A DNA stretch of 32,311 bases from Bordetella parapertussis (GCA_943331295.2 CALQLA020000056.1:1-32311), one strand, 5' to 3'. Positions 8,109 through 16,838 are shown, counted from the first letter of the stretch. Numbers and translations are program-made. The notes: generated from the sequence alone by a model not told the origin.

Positions 8109-8951
8109 CTAGTTTGTCGCGGACTGCCGGAACACGGTCCGCGCGAGGATATTGATGACGAGCACGGTCAGCGTGATCAGCAGCGCCGCGCCCCAGGCGA
8201 GCGACTTCCAGTCCTCGAACGGGCTCATCGCGAACTGGAAGATCACCACCGGCAGGTTCGCCATCGGCGCGTTCATGTCGGTGCTCCAGAACTGGTCGTT
8301 GAGCGCGGTGAAGAGCAGCGGCGCGGTCTCGCCGGACATCCGCGCGACGGCGAGCAGGATGCCGGTGACGATGCCGCCACGCACGGCCTTCAGTGTCACC
8401 CGAAGAATCACCTTCCACATCGGCGCGCCAAGCGCCACTGCAGCCTCGCGCAGCGTGCTGGGCACGAGGTGCAGCATGTTCTCGGTGGTCCGCACGACCA
8501 CGGGAATCGCGATCAGCGCCAGCGCGAACGACCCGGCCCAGCCCGAGAAATGGCCGACCTGCATCACGTACACCGTGTAGACGAAGAGGCCGATGACGAT
8601 CGACGGCGCCGACAGCAGGATGTCGTTGATGAACCGCGTGAGGCGCGCCACCCAGGCGTCCTTGCCGTACTCGGCGAGGTAGATGCCGGCGAGGACGCCG
8701 ATCGGCGTGCTGATGAAGGTTGCCACCAGCACGATGACCACGCTGCCGAAGATCGCGTTGGACAACCCGCCGGCCGATCCCGGCGGCGGCGTCGTCTGGG
8801 TGAACAGCGTCGGACCCAGCGCCGCGAAGCCGTTCGAGAACAGCACCCACAGGATCCACAGCAGGAAGAACATGCCGAAGGCCATCGCCGCCAGCGACAT
8901 CATCAGGTTGAAGCGGTTGACGAGCAGCCGCCTGCGGTAGATCGGGTTCAT
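8109..8951 (-). CDS. pstA: Phosphate ABC transporter permease PstA
   Basis: This 280-residue membrane permease has about six transmembrane helices and the inner-membrane permease loop EAAVALGAPMWKVILRVTLKAV, which contacts PstB. The ARMSGETAPLLFTA stretch is the typical PstA signature. The ATG at 8951 has a very good ribosome binding site (GGGAGG, 5 nt upstream). An alternative ATG at 8978 overlaps the pstC stop as ATGA and would add nine residues of low-complexity sequence (MSGEGEGGR). Either start keeps pstC and pstA translationally close. Confidence 0.96.
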   Translation of the reverse strand: MNPIYRRRLLVNRFNLMMSLAAMAFGMFFLLWILWVLFSNGFAALGPTLFTQTTPPPGSAGGLSNAIFGSVVIVLVATFISTPIGVLAGIYLAEYGKDAWVARLTRFINDILLSAPSIVIGLFVYTVYVMQVGHFSGWAGSFALALIAIPVVVRTTENMLHLVPSTLREAAVALGAPMWKVILRVTLKAVRGGIVTGILLAVARMSGETAPLLFTALNDQFWSTDMNAPMANLPVVIFQFAMSPFEDWKSLAWGAALLITLTVLVINILARTVFRQSATN

Positions 8952-8974
8952 GCGGCCTCCCTCGCCCTCCCCGC

Positions 8975-10000
8975 TCATGCCTTCTTCCCCTCGCCCTTGG
9001 CGAGCTGCGCGAGCAGCAGGCGCGCGCAGGCCAGCACGATGAAGGTGAGCAGGAACAGCACCAGCCCGAGCGAGATCAGCGACGCGCGATGAACCGGGTC
9101 GGCCGCCTCGTTGAACTCGTTGGCAAGCGCCGAGGCGATGGAGTTGCCGGGCTCGAACAGCGACGCGCTGATCTTGTAGGCGTTGCCGATGACGAACGTG
9201 ACCGCCATCGTCTCGCCGAGTGCGCGGCCGAGACCCAGCATGATGCCGCCGATCACGCCGACCTTGGTGTAGGGCAGCACGATGTTCCAGACGACTTCCC
9301 ACGTCGTGGCGCCGATGCCGTACGCCGACTCCTTCAGCACCGGCGGCACGATCTCGAACACGTCGCGCATCACCGACGCGATGAACGGGATGACCATGAT
9401 CGACAGGATCACGCCGGCCGACAGCACGCCGATGCCGTTGGGCGCTCCCTGGAACAGCGGCCCCAGGATCCACAGGTTGCCGAAGATCTTCGTGAGCGCC
9501 GGCTGGACGTAGTCGCCGAAGACCGGGGCGAACACGAACAGGCCCCACATGCCGTAGATGATCGAGGGAATCGCCGCCAGCAGCTCGACCGCGGTGCCCA
9601 GCGGCCGCTTCAGCACCGGCGGGCACATCTCGGTGAGGAAGAGCGCGATGCCGAAGCTCACCGGCACCCCGATCAGCAGCGCGATGGCGGACGTGACCAG
9701 CGTGCCGTAGATCGGCGCCAGCGCGCCGAAGTCCATCGTCACCGGGTTCCACACGTTCGAGACGAAGAAGTGCAGCCCGAACTTCTGGAAGGCAGGCACG
9801 GAGGCCCATGCCAGCGCGCCGATGATCCCGACCAGCGTGAACAGCACGAACAGCGCGAAGAACATCGTCGTCCGCTCGAACAGCAGGTCCTGCCACGGCG
9901 GCGCGCCCTTCCGCTGCGCCGGCGGGCGCGGCTCGCGGTCGGTGCGGGAGGAATCGGCGATGGGCATGGAGATCGACGCGGTGCTGGCGGAAGCCATCAT
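8975..10000 (-). CDS. pstC: Phosphate ABC transporter permease PstC
   Basis: This 341-residue permease partners PstA. It has an N-terminal cytoplasmic stretch of about 40 residues, then six transmembrane helices. The permease loop ESAYGIGATTWEVVWNIVLP is followed by the signature GRALGETMAVTFVIGN. I placed the start at the ATG at 10000 because GGAGAGG sits 6 nt upstream; a TTG at 10015 overlaps that site and is unlikely. A second ATG follows at 9997. The gene is separated from pstS by 130 nt that hold a strong hairpin, which may lower expression relative to pstS. Confidence 0.96.
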   Translation of the reverse strand: MMASASTASISMPIADSSRTDREPRPPAQRKGAPPWQDLLFERTTMFFALFVLFTLVGIIGALAWASVPAFQKFGLHFFVSNVWNPVTMDFGALAPIYGTLVTSAIALLIGVPVSFGIALFLTEMCPPVLKRPLGTAVELLAAIPSIIYGMWGLFVFAPVFGDYVQPALTKIFGNLWILGPLFQGAPNGIGVLSAGVILSIMVIPFIASVMRDVFEIVPPVLKESAYGIGATTWEVVWNIVLPYTKVGVIGGIMLGLGRALGETMAVTFVIGNAYKISASLFEPGNSIASALANEFNEAADPVHRASLISLGLVLFLLTFIVLACARLLLAQLAKGEGKKA

Positions 10001-10022
10001 ACTAAACCTCTCCAACGTGTTC

Positions 10023-10049
10023 CGGCCGGGAGCACGACTCCCGGCCGGG
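10023..10049. other. Strong hairpin between pstS and pstC
   Basis: CCGGCCGGGAG (10023-10033) and CTCCCGGCCGG (10039-10049) form a perfect 11-bp stem with a 5-nt loop. On the transcribed strand it is not followed by a T-run, so it is more likely an mRNA-stabilising or attenuating structure than a full terminator. Such elements commonly let the abundant binding protein be made in excess over the permease. That role is inferred. Confidence 0.75.
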
Positions 10050-10130
10050 TGGAGGAAACGTCCCCCGATGCAGCGTGCCGAGGGCTCGGGCGGTTGGGCT
10101 GGCGCGCTTGGCCTGGCCCAACGCGCGATT

Positions 10131-11174
10131 TCACTTCCAGATCGGCTTGCCCGCGGCGTCCGTCAATTGCGCCTTCCACGCGTCGGCGATCGCCTTGTTG
10201 ACGGCCTCGGGCATCGGCACGTAGTCGAGCTCGGCTGCCATCTTCTGGCCGTTCTTGAGCGCCCAGTCGAAGAACTTCAGCACTTCGGCGCCGCTCTCCG
10301 GCTTGTCCTGCTTGAGCTGCATCAGGATGAAGCTCGCGCCGGTGATCGGCCAGCTGTTCTTGCCGGGCTGGTCGGTCAGGATCTGGTAGAAGCCGGGCGC
10401 GTTCTTCCAGTCGGCGTAGGCCGCGGCGGCCTGGAAGGTGTCGTCGTCCGGCGCGACCCACGCGCCGACCCTGTTCTGGACCTGGGTGTACGCCATCTTG
10501 CTACGCTTCGCGTACGCGTATTCGACGTAGCCGATCGAGCCCTTGATCCGCTGCACGTAGGCGGCCACGCCCTCGTTGCCCTTGCCGCCCACGCCTTCCG
10601 GCCAGGCGACCGCGGTGCTGGCGCCGACCTTCGTCTTCCATTCCGGATTGACCTTCGACAGGTAGTCGGTCCAGATGAAGCTGGTGCCGGACCCGTCGGA
10701 ACGGCGCACGACGGTGATCGGGTCGTTCGGCAGCTTGAGGCCCGGGTTGAGGTCGGCGATCGCCTTGTCGCCCCAGCTCTTGATCTTGCCGAGGTAGATG
10801 TCGCCCAGCACCTGGCCGGTCAGCTTCATCGCGCCCGGGGCCACCCCTTCGATGTTCACCACCGGCACGACGCCGCCGATGATTGCCGGGAACTGCATCA
10901 GGCCGGCGGCCTGCAGGTCCTCGGGCTTCAGCGGCATGTCGGACGCGCCGAAGTCGACGGTCTTGGCCTTGATCTGGGCGATGCCGCCGCCGGAGCCGAT
11001 CGACTGGTAGTTCACGCCGATGCCGGTCTTGGCCTTGTAGGCCTCGGCCCACTTGGCGTAGATCGGGTACGGGAACGTGGCGCCGGCGCCGGTGATGTCG
11101 ACGGCGAGCGCGTGGTTGATGCCGAACGCGAACGCCGCGGCGGCGAGAAATCCCTCGGTGAGGTGCTTGCGCAT
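10131..11174 (-). CDS. pstS: Phosphate ABC transporter periplasmic binding protein PstS
   Basis: This 347-residue periplasmic phosphate receptor has a signal peptide MRKHLTEG...NHALA with cleavage after residue 24. The mature protein starts VDITGAGATFPYPIYAKWAE, the PstS consensus. Phosphate-binding segments GSGGGIAQI, VDFGASDMPL and RRSDGSGTSFIWTDYL are all present. AGGA lies ahead of the ATG at 11174. It is the first gene of the pst-pho operon, and a PhoB box with a correctly spaced -10 element lies upstream. It diverges from olsB across a shared 276-bp regulatory region. Confidence 0.98.
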   Translation of the reverse strand: MRKHLTEGFLAAAAFAFGINHALAVDITGAGATFPYPIYAKWAEAYKAKTGIGVNYQSIGSGGGIAQIKAKTVDFGASDMPLKPEDLQAAGLMQFPAIIGGVVPVVNIEGVAPGAMKLTGQVLGDIYLGKIKSWGDKAIADLNPGLKLPNDPITVVRRSDGSGTSFIWTDYLSKVNPEWKTKVGASTAVAWPEGVGGKGNEGVAAYVQRIKGSIGYVEYAYAKRSKMAYTQVQNRVGAWVAPDDDTFQAAAAYADWKNAPGFYQILTDQPGKNSWPITGASFILMQLKQDKPESGAEVLKFFDWALKNGQKMAAELDYVPMPEAVNKAIADAWKAQLTDAAGKPIWK

Positions 11175-11207
11175 TGCCTGTTTCCTTTGTGGGGTTCAAC
11201 GCGGAGG

Positions 11208-11241
11208 ATTGTTGCAGGACCGTGTGACACGCCGATGACAG
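11208..11241 (-). promoter_or_regulatory. PhoB-dependent promoter of pstS (Pho box plus -10)
   Basis: On the minus strand CTGTCAT (11235-11241), 4 nt, then GTGTCAC (11224-11230) form a near-consensus Pho box. A -10-like AACAAT (11208-11213) follows after exactly 10 nt. No -35 is present, as expected where PhoB replaces it. Confidence 0.88.
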
Positions 11242-11376
11242 GCCGGCCCGCGGGAAAAATTGGGCCGCGGGGAAGGAGGTCCGCGGCCCGAGGGTGCTGC
11301 CAACAACAGGAGGAGTTCCGGGGCCGATGATGCCGTCGCCACGTTGCAGCATGAAGACAACCCCAGGTCGCCCGGA

Positions 11377-11432
11377 CTGTCGCCAAACTGCCATCTGGCG
11401 TTCACGGCACCGTCGCAATCGGCAGCTATCGT
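11377..11432 (+). promoter_or_regulatory. PhoB-dependent promoter of olsB (four Pho heptamers plus -10)
   Basis: On the plus strand four CTGTCAT-like heptamers follow at an exact 11-bp period: CTGTCGC (11377), CTGCCAT (11388), CGTTCAC (11399) and CCGTCGC (11410). TATCGT (11427-11432) lies 10 nt after the last one, the same spacing as in the pstS promoter. This places olsB in the Pho regulon. Confidence 0.78.
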
Positions 11433-11465
11433 CGCGGGATCGCAAACCGGATGAAGGAGATGCGC

Positions 11466-12242
11466 GTGCTGCTTCAGGTGCCACAGGAGAGGACCGGGAC
11501 CGCCCGGGAGGCTGGATTGTCGATCGGGCTCGCGACTAGCTCGTCCGACATCGAAGCGGCGCAACGCCTGCGCCACCGGGTCTTCGTGACCGAAATGGGC
11601 GCCCGCACCGCGGGCCGCACGCCCGGCCGCGACGCGGACATCTTCGACCCCTGGTGCGAGCACATCGTGCTGCGCGACCGGGCGACGGACCGGGTCGTGG
11701 CCACCTGCCGGATTCTCGCCGCCCACCGCGCGAAGCGCATCGGTGCCTTCCACGCCGAGGGCCATTTCGACCTGACGCGGCTCTCGCGGCTGAAGCCGGG
11801 GATGGCCGAAATCGGGCGCGTGTGCGCCCATCCGGAATACCGGACCGCGGCCGCTGGCCGGCTGCTGTGGCGCGGCGTCGGCAGCCTCATGCACGAGCGC
11901 GGCTTCCAGTACCTGATCGGCTGCGCGCCGATGCCGATGTCCGACCGCGGCGCCGGCGCCCTGCGCGCCTACCGGCAGGTGGCGGCGCGGCACCTGGCGC
12001 CGATCGAGCATCGCGTCCGGGCGAGGAATCCGCTGCTGCCCGACGAAAATGGCGTCCTGCCGGCGGACGACGCCGTCGCGACCCTGCCGCCGCTGATCCG
12101 CGCCTACCTGCGGGCCGGCGCGTGGATCGCCGGCGAGCCGGCGTGGGACGCTGAGTTCAATACGGCCGACCTCTTCTTCTTCCTGCCGGTGAACCGGCTC
12201 GGCGAACGCCGCGACCGGCACCCGCTCGCGGCCGCCGCCTGA
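11466..12242 (+). CDS. olsB: L-ornithine N(alpha)-acyltransferase OlsB
   Basis: This GNAT-fold protein is of the OlsB family, which transfers a 3-hydroxyacyl group from acyl carrier protein to ornithine to make lyso-ornithine lipid. Family blocks are AQRLRHRVFVTEMGA, DPWCEHIVLRD, VVATCRIL, EIGRVCAHPEYRT, LIGCAPMPM, LPPLIRAYLRAGAW and FNTADLFFFLP. Ornithine lipid is phosphorus-free and replaces phospholipid in phosphate starvation, which fits the Pho box upstream. OlsA, the second acyltransferase, is not in the window. Start: AAGGAG at 11454-11459 fits the GTG at 11466 (6-nt spacing). The in-frame ATGs at 11451 and 11460 lie before or right after that site and are less likely, though 11451 cannot be excluded. 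Confidence 0.85.
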   Translation: MLLQVPQERTGTAREAGLSIGLATSSSDIEAAQRLRHRVFVTEMGARTAGRTPGRDADIFDPWCEHIVLRDRATDRVVATCRILAAHRAKRIGAFHAEGHFDLTRLSRLKPGMAEIGRVCAHPEYRTAAAGRLLWRGVGSLMHERGFQYLIGCAPMPMSDRGAGALRAYRQVAARHLAPIEHRVRARNPLLPDENGVLPADDAVATLPPLIRAYLRAGAWIAGEPAWDAEFNTADLFFFLPVNRLGERRDRHPLAAAA

Positions 12243-12247
12243 CTCGA

Positions 12248-13189
12248 TTGCGATCCGGCGATCCAGCAGAACCGGGGACGGTCCGGCCGAGGGACGGCCT
12301 GCCCGCGGCATTGCGGGCGACGCTCGAGGCGGCAACGCAGGGCAAGCCCGGCCGGTCCACCGACGGCACGCACCTCAAGTTCCGGACGATCTGGATCTCC
12401 GACACGCATCTCGGCACGCCGGGCTGCCAGGCCGGGGCGCTGCTCGAATTCCTGCGCCGCACCGAGTCGGACTACCTGTACCTGGTGGGCGACATCATCG
12501 ACGGCTGGCAGTTGCGCCGGCGCTGGTACTGGCACCAGACGCACAACGACGTGGTGCAGAAACTGCTGCGCAAGGCGCGCAAGGGCACCGAGGTGATCTA
12601 CATCCCCGGCAACCACGACGAGGCCGCGCGCCACTACTTCGGCGTCGCATTCGGCGACATCGTGATCCGCGAGGAAGCCGTGCACACGACGGCGCAGGGC
12701 AAGCGCCTGCTGGTGATCCATGGCGACCTCTTCGACGCCGTCGTCCAGTGCACCCGCTGGCTGGCCCTGCTGGGCGACCTGATGTACACCTTCATCCTCA
12801 AGCTCAACCGGCAATTCAACGCGTTGCGCGCGAGGCGCGGACTTCCCTACTGGTCGCTGTCGCAGTTCCTGAAGCACAAGGTGAAGAACGCGGTCAGCTA
12901 CATCACGGCGTTCGAGGACGCGCTCGCCCGCGAGGCGCGGCACCGCGGGCTGGACGGCGTCGTCTGCGGCCACATCCACAAGGCCGAGATCCGTGACGTC
13001 GGGGGCATCCTGTACTGCAACGACGGCGACTGGGTCGAGAGCCTGACGGCACTGGTCGAGGACGCCGCAGGGAACCTGTCGATCCTGCACTGGCACGAGG
13101 TGCTCGCGGCCACCACGGCGATCGACGACGAATCGCCCACCGACGCGCTGGTGCCGGAACCAGAGCCGTCCTTCGCTGTGCGACCATAG
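12248..13189 (+). CDS. plcP: Metallophosphoesterase of the PlcP / UDP-diacylglucosamine diphosphatase-like family
   Basis: This calcineurin-like phosphoesterase shows all metal motifs: SDTHLG (51-56), GDIIDGW (81-87), GNHDE (121-125), HGDLFD (158-163) and CGHIHKA. The block HNDVVQKLLRKARKGTEVIYIPGNHDE, together with PYWSLSQFLKHKVKNAV, resembles the PlcP phospholipase C of Sinorhizobium. In phosphate starvation that enzyme cuts phospholipid head groups to give diacylglycerol. LpxH-like annotation is the alternative, but sequence style and the position 5 nt after olsB favour PlcP. No ATG precedes the conserved core: the frame offers TTG at 12248 and 12311, both with weak ribosome binding sites, so the start is uncertain and translation may be coupled to olsB. 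Confidence 0.75.
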   Translation: MRSGDPAEPGTVRPRDGLPAALRATLEAATQGKPGRSTDGTHLKFRTIWISDTHLGTPGCQAGALLEFLRRTESDYLYLVGDIIDGWQLRRRWYWHQTHNDVVQKLLRKARKGTEVIYIPGNHDEAARHYFGVAFGDIVIREEAVHTTAQGKRLLVIHGDLFDAVVQCTRWLALLGDLMYTFILKLNRQFNALRARRGLPYWSLSQFLKHKVKNAVSYITAFEDALAREARHRGLDGVVCGHIHKAEIRDVGGILYCNDGDWVESLTALVEDAAGNLSILHWHEVLAATTAIDDESPTDALVPEPEPSFAVRP

Positions 13190-13249
13190 GCGCACGCCGG
13201 CGCGCCCGTCCCGGGTCGCGGGCCGGCCCCGGGGACGAAGGCGACGGCA

Positions 13250-14284
13250 ATGGCGAACGAGCGCACGATAGGCATCAACCTGCCGACCTACGGATCGGAC
13301 CACGCGGGCATGGTCTGCGGGTATCTCTTCCATCCGGGGCAGGAAGGGCGCGCGATCGGGTCGGGCGAGGCGCTCGAATGGACGAGGCAGTCCGCCGCCG
13401 ACAAGGGCGAGGGCTTCATCTGGCTCCACTTCACGCTGACCAACAACGCCAGCGAGAAGTGGCTGCGCGAGAACCTCGACCTGCCCGAGGCCTTCCTCGA
13501 AGCCATGCACGAGGGCTCGCGCTCGACCCGGATCGAGTACAGCGACGGCTGCCTGGTGGCGGTGGTCAACGACGCGCTGTACGACTTCTCGTTCGCGGCG
13601 TCCGACATCGCGACGATGTGGCTGTCGATCGATCGCAACGTGCTGGTCAGCGCACGGCGCAAGCCGCTGCGCAGCGTCGACCGGCTCCGGGCGGCGGTCA
13701 ACAAGGGCGAGCGCTTCGGCACGCCGGTCGAGCTGCTGACGCATCTCCTGCACGACCAGTGCGACGTCCTCGTGCAGATCGTGCGCGAGGCGATCGCCAC
13801 GGTCGACGGCATCGAGGACCGGCTGCTGGCCAACCGGCTCGACACCGGGCGCGTGGACCTCGGTGCGCTGCGCCGCGTGCTGGTGCGGCTGCGGCGCCTG
13901 CTCGCGCCGGAACCGGCGGCGCTGTTCCGGCTGCTCAATCATCCACCGGAGTGGATCGCGCGCGTCGACCTGCAGGAACTGCGGCGGTCGACGGAGGAGT
14001 TCTCCGTGGTGCTCGCCGATGCGGCGGAGCTGCTCGAACGGATCAAGCTGCTGCAGGAAGAGGTGGCGGCGCAGGTCAACGAGCAGAACAACCGGAGCCT
14101 CTTCCTGCTGACGGTGTTCACCGTGATCGCGCTGCCGATCAACATCATCGCCGGCCTGTTCGGTATGAACGTCGGCGGCATCCCGCTGGCGCAGAACGAG
14201 ACGGGGTTCTGGATCATCGTCGGCATCGTCGCGACGTTCACGCTGCCCGCGCTGTGGCTGGTCCTCCGGCGGCGGCGGGACTGA
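13250..14284 (+). CDS. CorA/ZntB-family divalent cation transporter
   Basis: This 344-residue protein has a large cytoplasmic N-terminal domain, a long helical stretch rich in charged residues (about 150-280) and two C-terminal transmembrane helices. The pore signature is GMNVGGIP (305-312), which combines the CorA GMN with the NVGGIP of ZntB. Transport of Zn2+ or Mg2+ is likely, but direction and ion cannot be told. It lies 60 nt after plcP on the same strand, with AAGG before the ATG, so it may be expressed with olsB-plcP. PlcP-type enzymes and alkaline phosphatase are metal-dependent, which gives a possible reason for the link (inference). Confidence 0.87.
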   Translation: MANERTIGINLPTYGSDHAGMVCGYLFHPGQEGRAIGSGEALEWTRQSAADKGEGFIWLHFTLTNNASEKWLRENLDLPEAFLEAMHEGSRSTRIEYSDGCLVAVVNDALYDFSFAASDIATMWLSIDRNVLVSARRKPLRSVDRLRAAVNKGERFGTPVELLTHLLHDQCDVLVQIVREAIATVDGIEDRLLANRLDTGRVDLGALRRVLVRLRRLLAPEPAALFRLLNHPPEWIARVDLQELRRSTEEFSVVLADAAELLERIKLLQEEVAAQVNEQNNRSLFLLTVFTVIALPINIIAGLFGMNVGGIPLAQNETGFWIIVGIVATFTLPALWLVLRRRRD

Positions 14285-14311
14285 TCGCCTGCACCGACAC
14301 CGCGAGGCGTC

Positions 14312-14764
14312 TCAGTCGCGGTGCGCCGGGCCCGCGTCGTCGTCGCCATCCGCGCGCGCGGGCGGCGGCGACGCCTCCATCTTCTGCATCCAGGCGAGGC
14401 GCGCGTCGCAGTCGCCGGGGATCACCTCGCACAGCACGCGATCGTCGACGCGAAGCGCGCGCTGGGTCGTCCGGTAGCGCCGGAGAAACTCGTGCGCCGA
14501 TGCCTCGGCGCCCGGCATGCCGACCCGCACGGAGTTGAGCGCGCCGACCCAGCCGAAATACTCGATGCCGAGCCGGGCCGGTGTCGGCACGGTCTCGCGG
14601 TCGGAGAGGCCGCGAACGCACGCCTCGTACGCGAACGTGTCGTGGTGGATCAGCCGGTAGCACTTTTCCTGCGCGACACCGACCGCGGCGACCATCTCCC
14701 CGCGCGCGGCGGCGGGCGGCCCGTCGCTGCAGGCCGTCGCGAAGGTCAGCGCCGCAAGCAACAT
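14312..14764 (-). CDS. Small lipoprotein-like protein downstream of the 5'-nucleotidase
   Basis: This is a 150-residue protein of unknown function. It starts MLLAALTFATACSDG, in which ATACS looks like a lipobox. With this ATG the positively charged n-region of the signal is missing, although the frame upstream encodes RSRARLLAGR. A non-standard start further upstream is possible. The mature part has four cysteines in CYRL, EACVRG, LCEV and GDCDARLAWM, suggesting disulfide bonds in the periplasm. The C-terminus is acidic and disordered-looking. It begins 35 nt after the 5'-nucleotidase stop and is probably cotranscribed with it. No known domain is recognised. Confidence 0.6.
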   Translation of the reverse strand: MLLAALTFATACSDGPPAAARGEMVAAVGVAQEKCYRLIHHDTFAYEACVRGLSDRETVPTPARLGIEYFGWVGALNSVRVGMPGAEASAHEFLRRYRTTQRALRVDDRVLCEVIPGDCDARLAWMQKMEASPPPARADGDDDAGPAHRD

Positions 14765-14799
14765 CGCGCGCCCCGCCAGGAGGCGCGCGCGGGATCGCG

Positions 14800-16610
14800 T
14801 CAGTTGAGCCGCCGGATGCGCGGCGCGGGGGGCGCGAGGTCGGGATGCGCCTTCATGTACCCGACAAAGGCGTCGATGTCGATGACGCCGCTGTTGGTGA
14901 TGTTGGTTCCCCGATTCGTGACCACCGAGAAGTTGTCGCCGGGGCCCGGTGCCATGAAGCTGTTGAACGTCACGCGGTAGGTCTTTGCCGGATCGACCGG
15001 CTCCCCGTTCACCCGCAGCGATCCGGGCACCACGCGGTTGCCCTGGCCGTCGGGCGCGCCGGCGGGCTGCGCCGCGTCCCACGTGTACGAGAACGTGCTG
15101 CTCGGCTGGAGCATCCGGCCGCAGCCGTTGGCGCCGGTCTTGGCCGCGCAGTTGGGCGCTTCCCACTGCTGCTCGAGCAGGCGCACCAGCGCCGCCCCGG
15201 TGAGGTCTGCCGTCGCCAGGATGTTGCCGAACGGCGCCACGGTGAGCAGGTCGCCGAACGTCACCTGGCCGCCGTTCTGGTAGATCAGGTCCGCGCGCAC
15301 GCCGCCCGGATTGATGAACGCGATGTCGGCCTTCGGCCCGCCCGCGAGGTAGACGTCGGCCATCACGTCGCCCATGGCGCCTTCGGCGGTTTCGTCGCGC
15401 GTCGGGGTGGCGGTCGGCAGCAGGGCACGCTTGATGTCCGCCTTGATGGTGCCGACCACCGAATTCTTGAGCGTCGCTGACAGCGCGACGTATTTCTGCA
15501 CGGCGGCATCCACGGCGGCGTCCTTGGTGAGGATCGCATACCCGGCCGGCACCGCGGTGTTGAGGTCGTTGATCACCGGGACGGTGTTGGCGGTGGCCGC
15601 CGTGACGCCGACGCCCGGCTTGATCGTGAGGTCGATCTCGGTGACCGCGGTGCCGTAGAACCCGGTCGACGTCAGCAGCTTGCCGTTGCGCCGGCAGACG
15701 TATTCCTGGTGAGTGTGACCGCTCACCACCACGTCGACGTCCTTCGACAGCGCGTCGACGATCGGCAGGATCTCCCCCGACAGGTTCGGGCAGGACTGGT
15801 CGTTCAGCGTCGTCGCGATGGTCTGCCCGCCCTGGTGGATCAGGACCACGACGGCCGCCGCGCCGTTGGCGCGGATTGCGCCGCCTGCGCGTTGATCGTC
15901 GCCGCCTCGTCGAGGAACTCGAGCCCGGCGACGCCGGTGGACGTCACGACGCCTGGCGTGCCCTTCAGCGTGAGGCCGATGAAGCCCACCGCGATGGTCC
16001 CGAACTGCTTGACGTAGGTGGCCGGAAACAGCGTCTTGCCGGTCGCCGTCTCGACGACGTTCGCGGCCAGATAGCGGTACGTGGCGCCAGTAAACACGCC
16101 GTTGTTGATGCAGGTGTCCTGCCCGATGACGCCGCCCGTGTAGCAGCCGCCGTTCTGCATGCGCAGCAACTCGCCCTTGCCATGGTCGAACTCGTGGTTG
16201 CCTACCGCGGTGACTTCGAGGCCGACCTTGTTCAGGACGTCGACCGACGATTCGTCGTGCGTCAGCGTCGAGGTGACCGGCGATGCGCCGATCATGTCGC
16301 CGGCGCCTACGACGATGCTGTTCGGGTTCTTCGCGCGGAGCTGCCGGACCAGCGTCGCGAGGTACGCGGCCCCCCCGGTGCGCACCGCCGTGCCGGCGGG
16401 ATTGGTCGAGTCCTTGAGGACGACGGAGCCGCCGTTGGCCGCCGCCGGCGGCTCGATGTTGCCGTGGAAATCGTTGAGTGCGATCAGCTTCACCGCGACC
16501 GGGTCGGTCGACGCGCCGCTGTCGTTGCCGTCGCCGCCGCAGGCCGCCACCAGCATGGCAGCGGCGAGGGCGACGAGTGTCGCAAGGGTTCGACTGTGGA
16601 TCGAGCGCAT
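14800..16610 (-). pseudogene. UshA-like 5'-nucleotidase lipoprotein, interrupted by a frameshift
   Basis: The two reading frames together make about 600 residues of a 5'-nucleotidase/2',3'-cyclic phosphodiesterase. The start is the ATG at 16610 (GAGGA upstream), followed by a lipoprotein signal ending LVAAC (C24). Metallophosphatase motifs in the first frame are LNDFHGN, GAGDMIG and GNHEFDHG. In the second frame SGHTHQEY and the C-terminal nucleotide-binding domain follow (AFINPGGVRADL, TFGDLLTVAPFGN, FNSFMAPGPGDNF). The frames switch near 15879, between residues reading ATINAQAA and AIRANGAAAVVV. Adding one C at that point would restore a continuous protein. The enzyme would release phosphate from outside nucleotides, and the Pho boxes upstream agree. 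Either the gene is newly broken or the sequence has an error. Confidence 0.88.
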
Positions 16611-16745
16611 TGTGCTTTTCCTCGGAAGGGCGGATGTTGGCGGGGCAGCGCCCGCGTTGCCGGCGCTGCCGTTCGTGATCGCCGGCATGCCTGCTGCGGC
16701 GATGCGCTGCCTGCGGCAGCACGGCAGCAACTTTGCCGAAGCAAT

Positions 16746-16763
16746 GCGACATCGCGATGACAG
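16746..16763 (-). promoter_or_regulatory. Second Pho box upstream of the 5'-nucleotidase
   Basis: On the minus strand CTGTCAT (16757-16763), 4 nt, then ATGTCGC (16746-16752). It is nearer the gene than the triple box at 16790-16818. The best -10 candidate (CAAAGT, 16730-16735) is weak but sits at the standard 10-nt distance. Confidence 0.65.
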
Positions 16764-16789
16764 GACGCGATCGCGTGTCGTTCGCATCC

Positions 16790-16818
16790 GTGACCGGCCG
16801 ATGACCGATTTGTGACAC
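16790..16818 (-). promoter_or_regulatory. Triple-heptamer Pho box upstream of the 5'-nucleotidase
   Basis: On the minus strand three heptamers follow at an 11-bp period: GTGTCAC (16812-16818), CGGTCAT (16801-16807) and CGGTCAC (16790-16796), with AAAT and CGGC as spacers. No good -10 follows at 10 nt, so this array may act as an upstream PhoB loading site for the box at 16746. It could also serve the divergent small gene at 16932. The remainder of the 16611-16931 gap holds only that gene's possible promoter. Confidence 0.78.
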
Positions 16819-16838
16819 CGGGCCGTCGTTCGTTGGGG

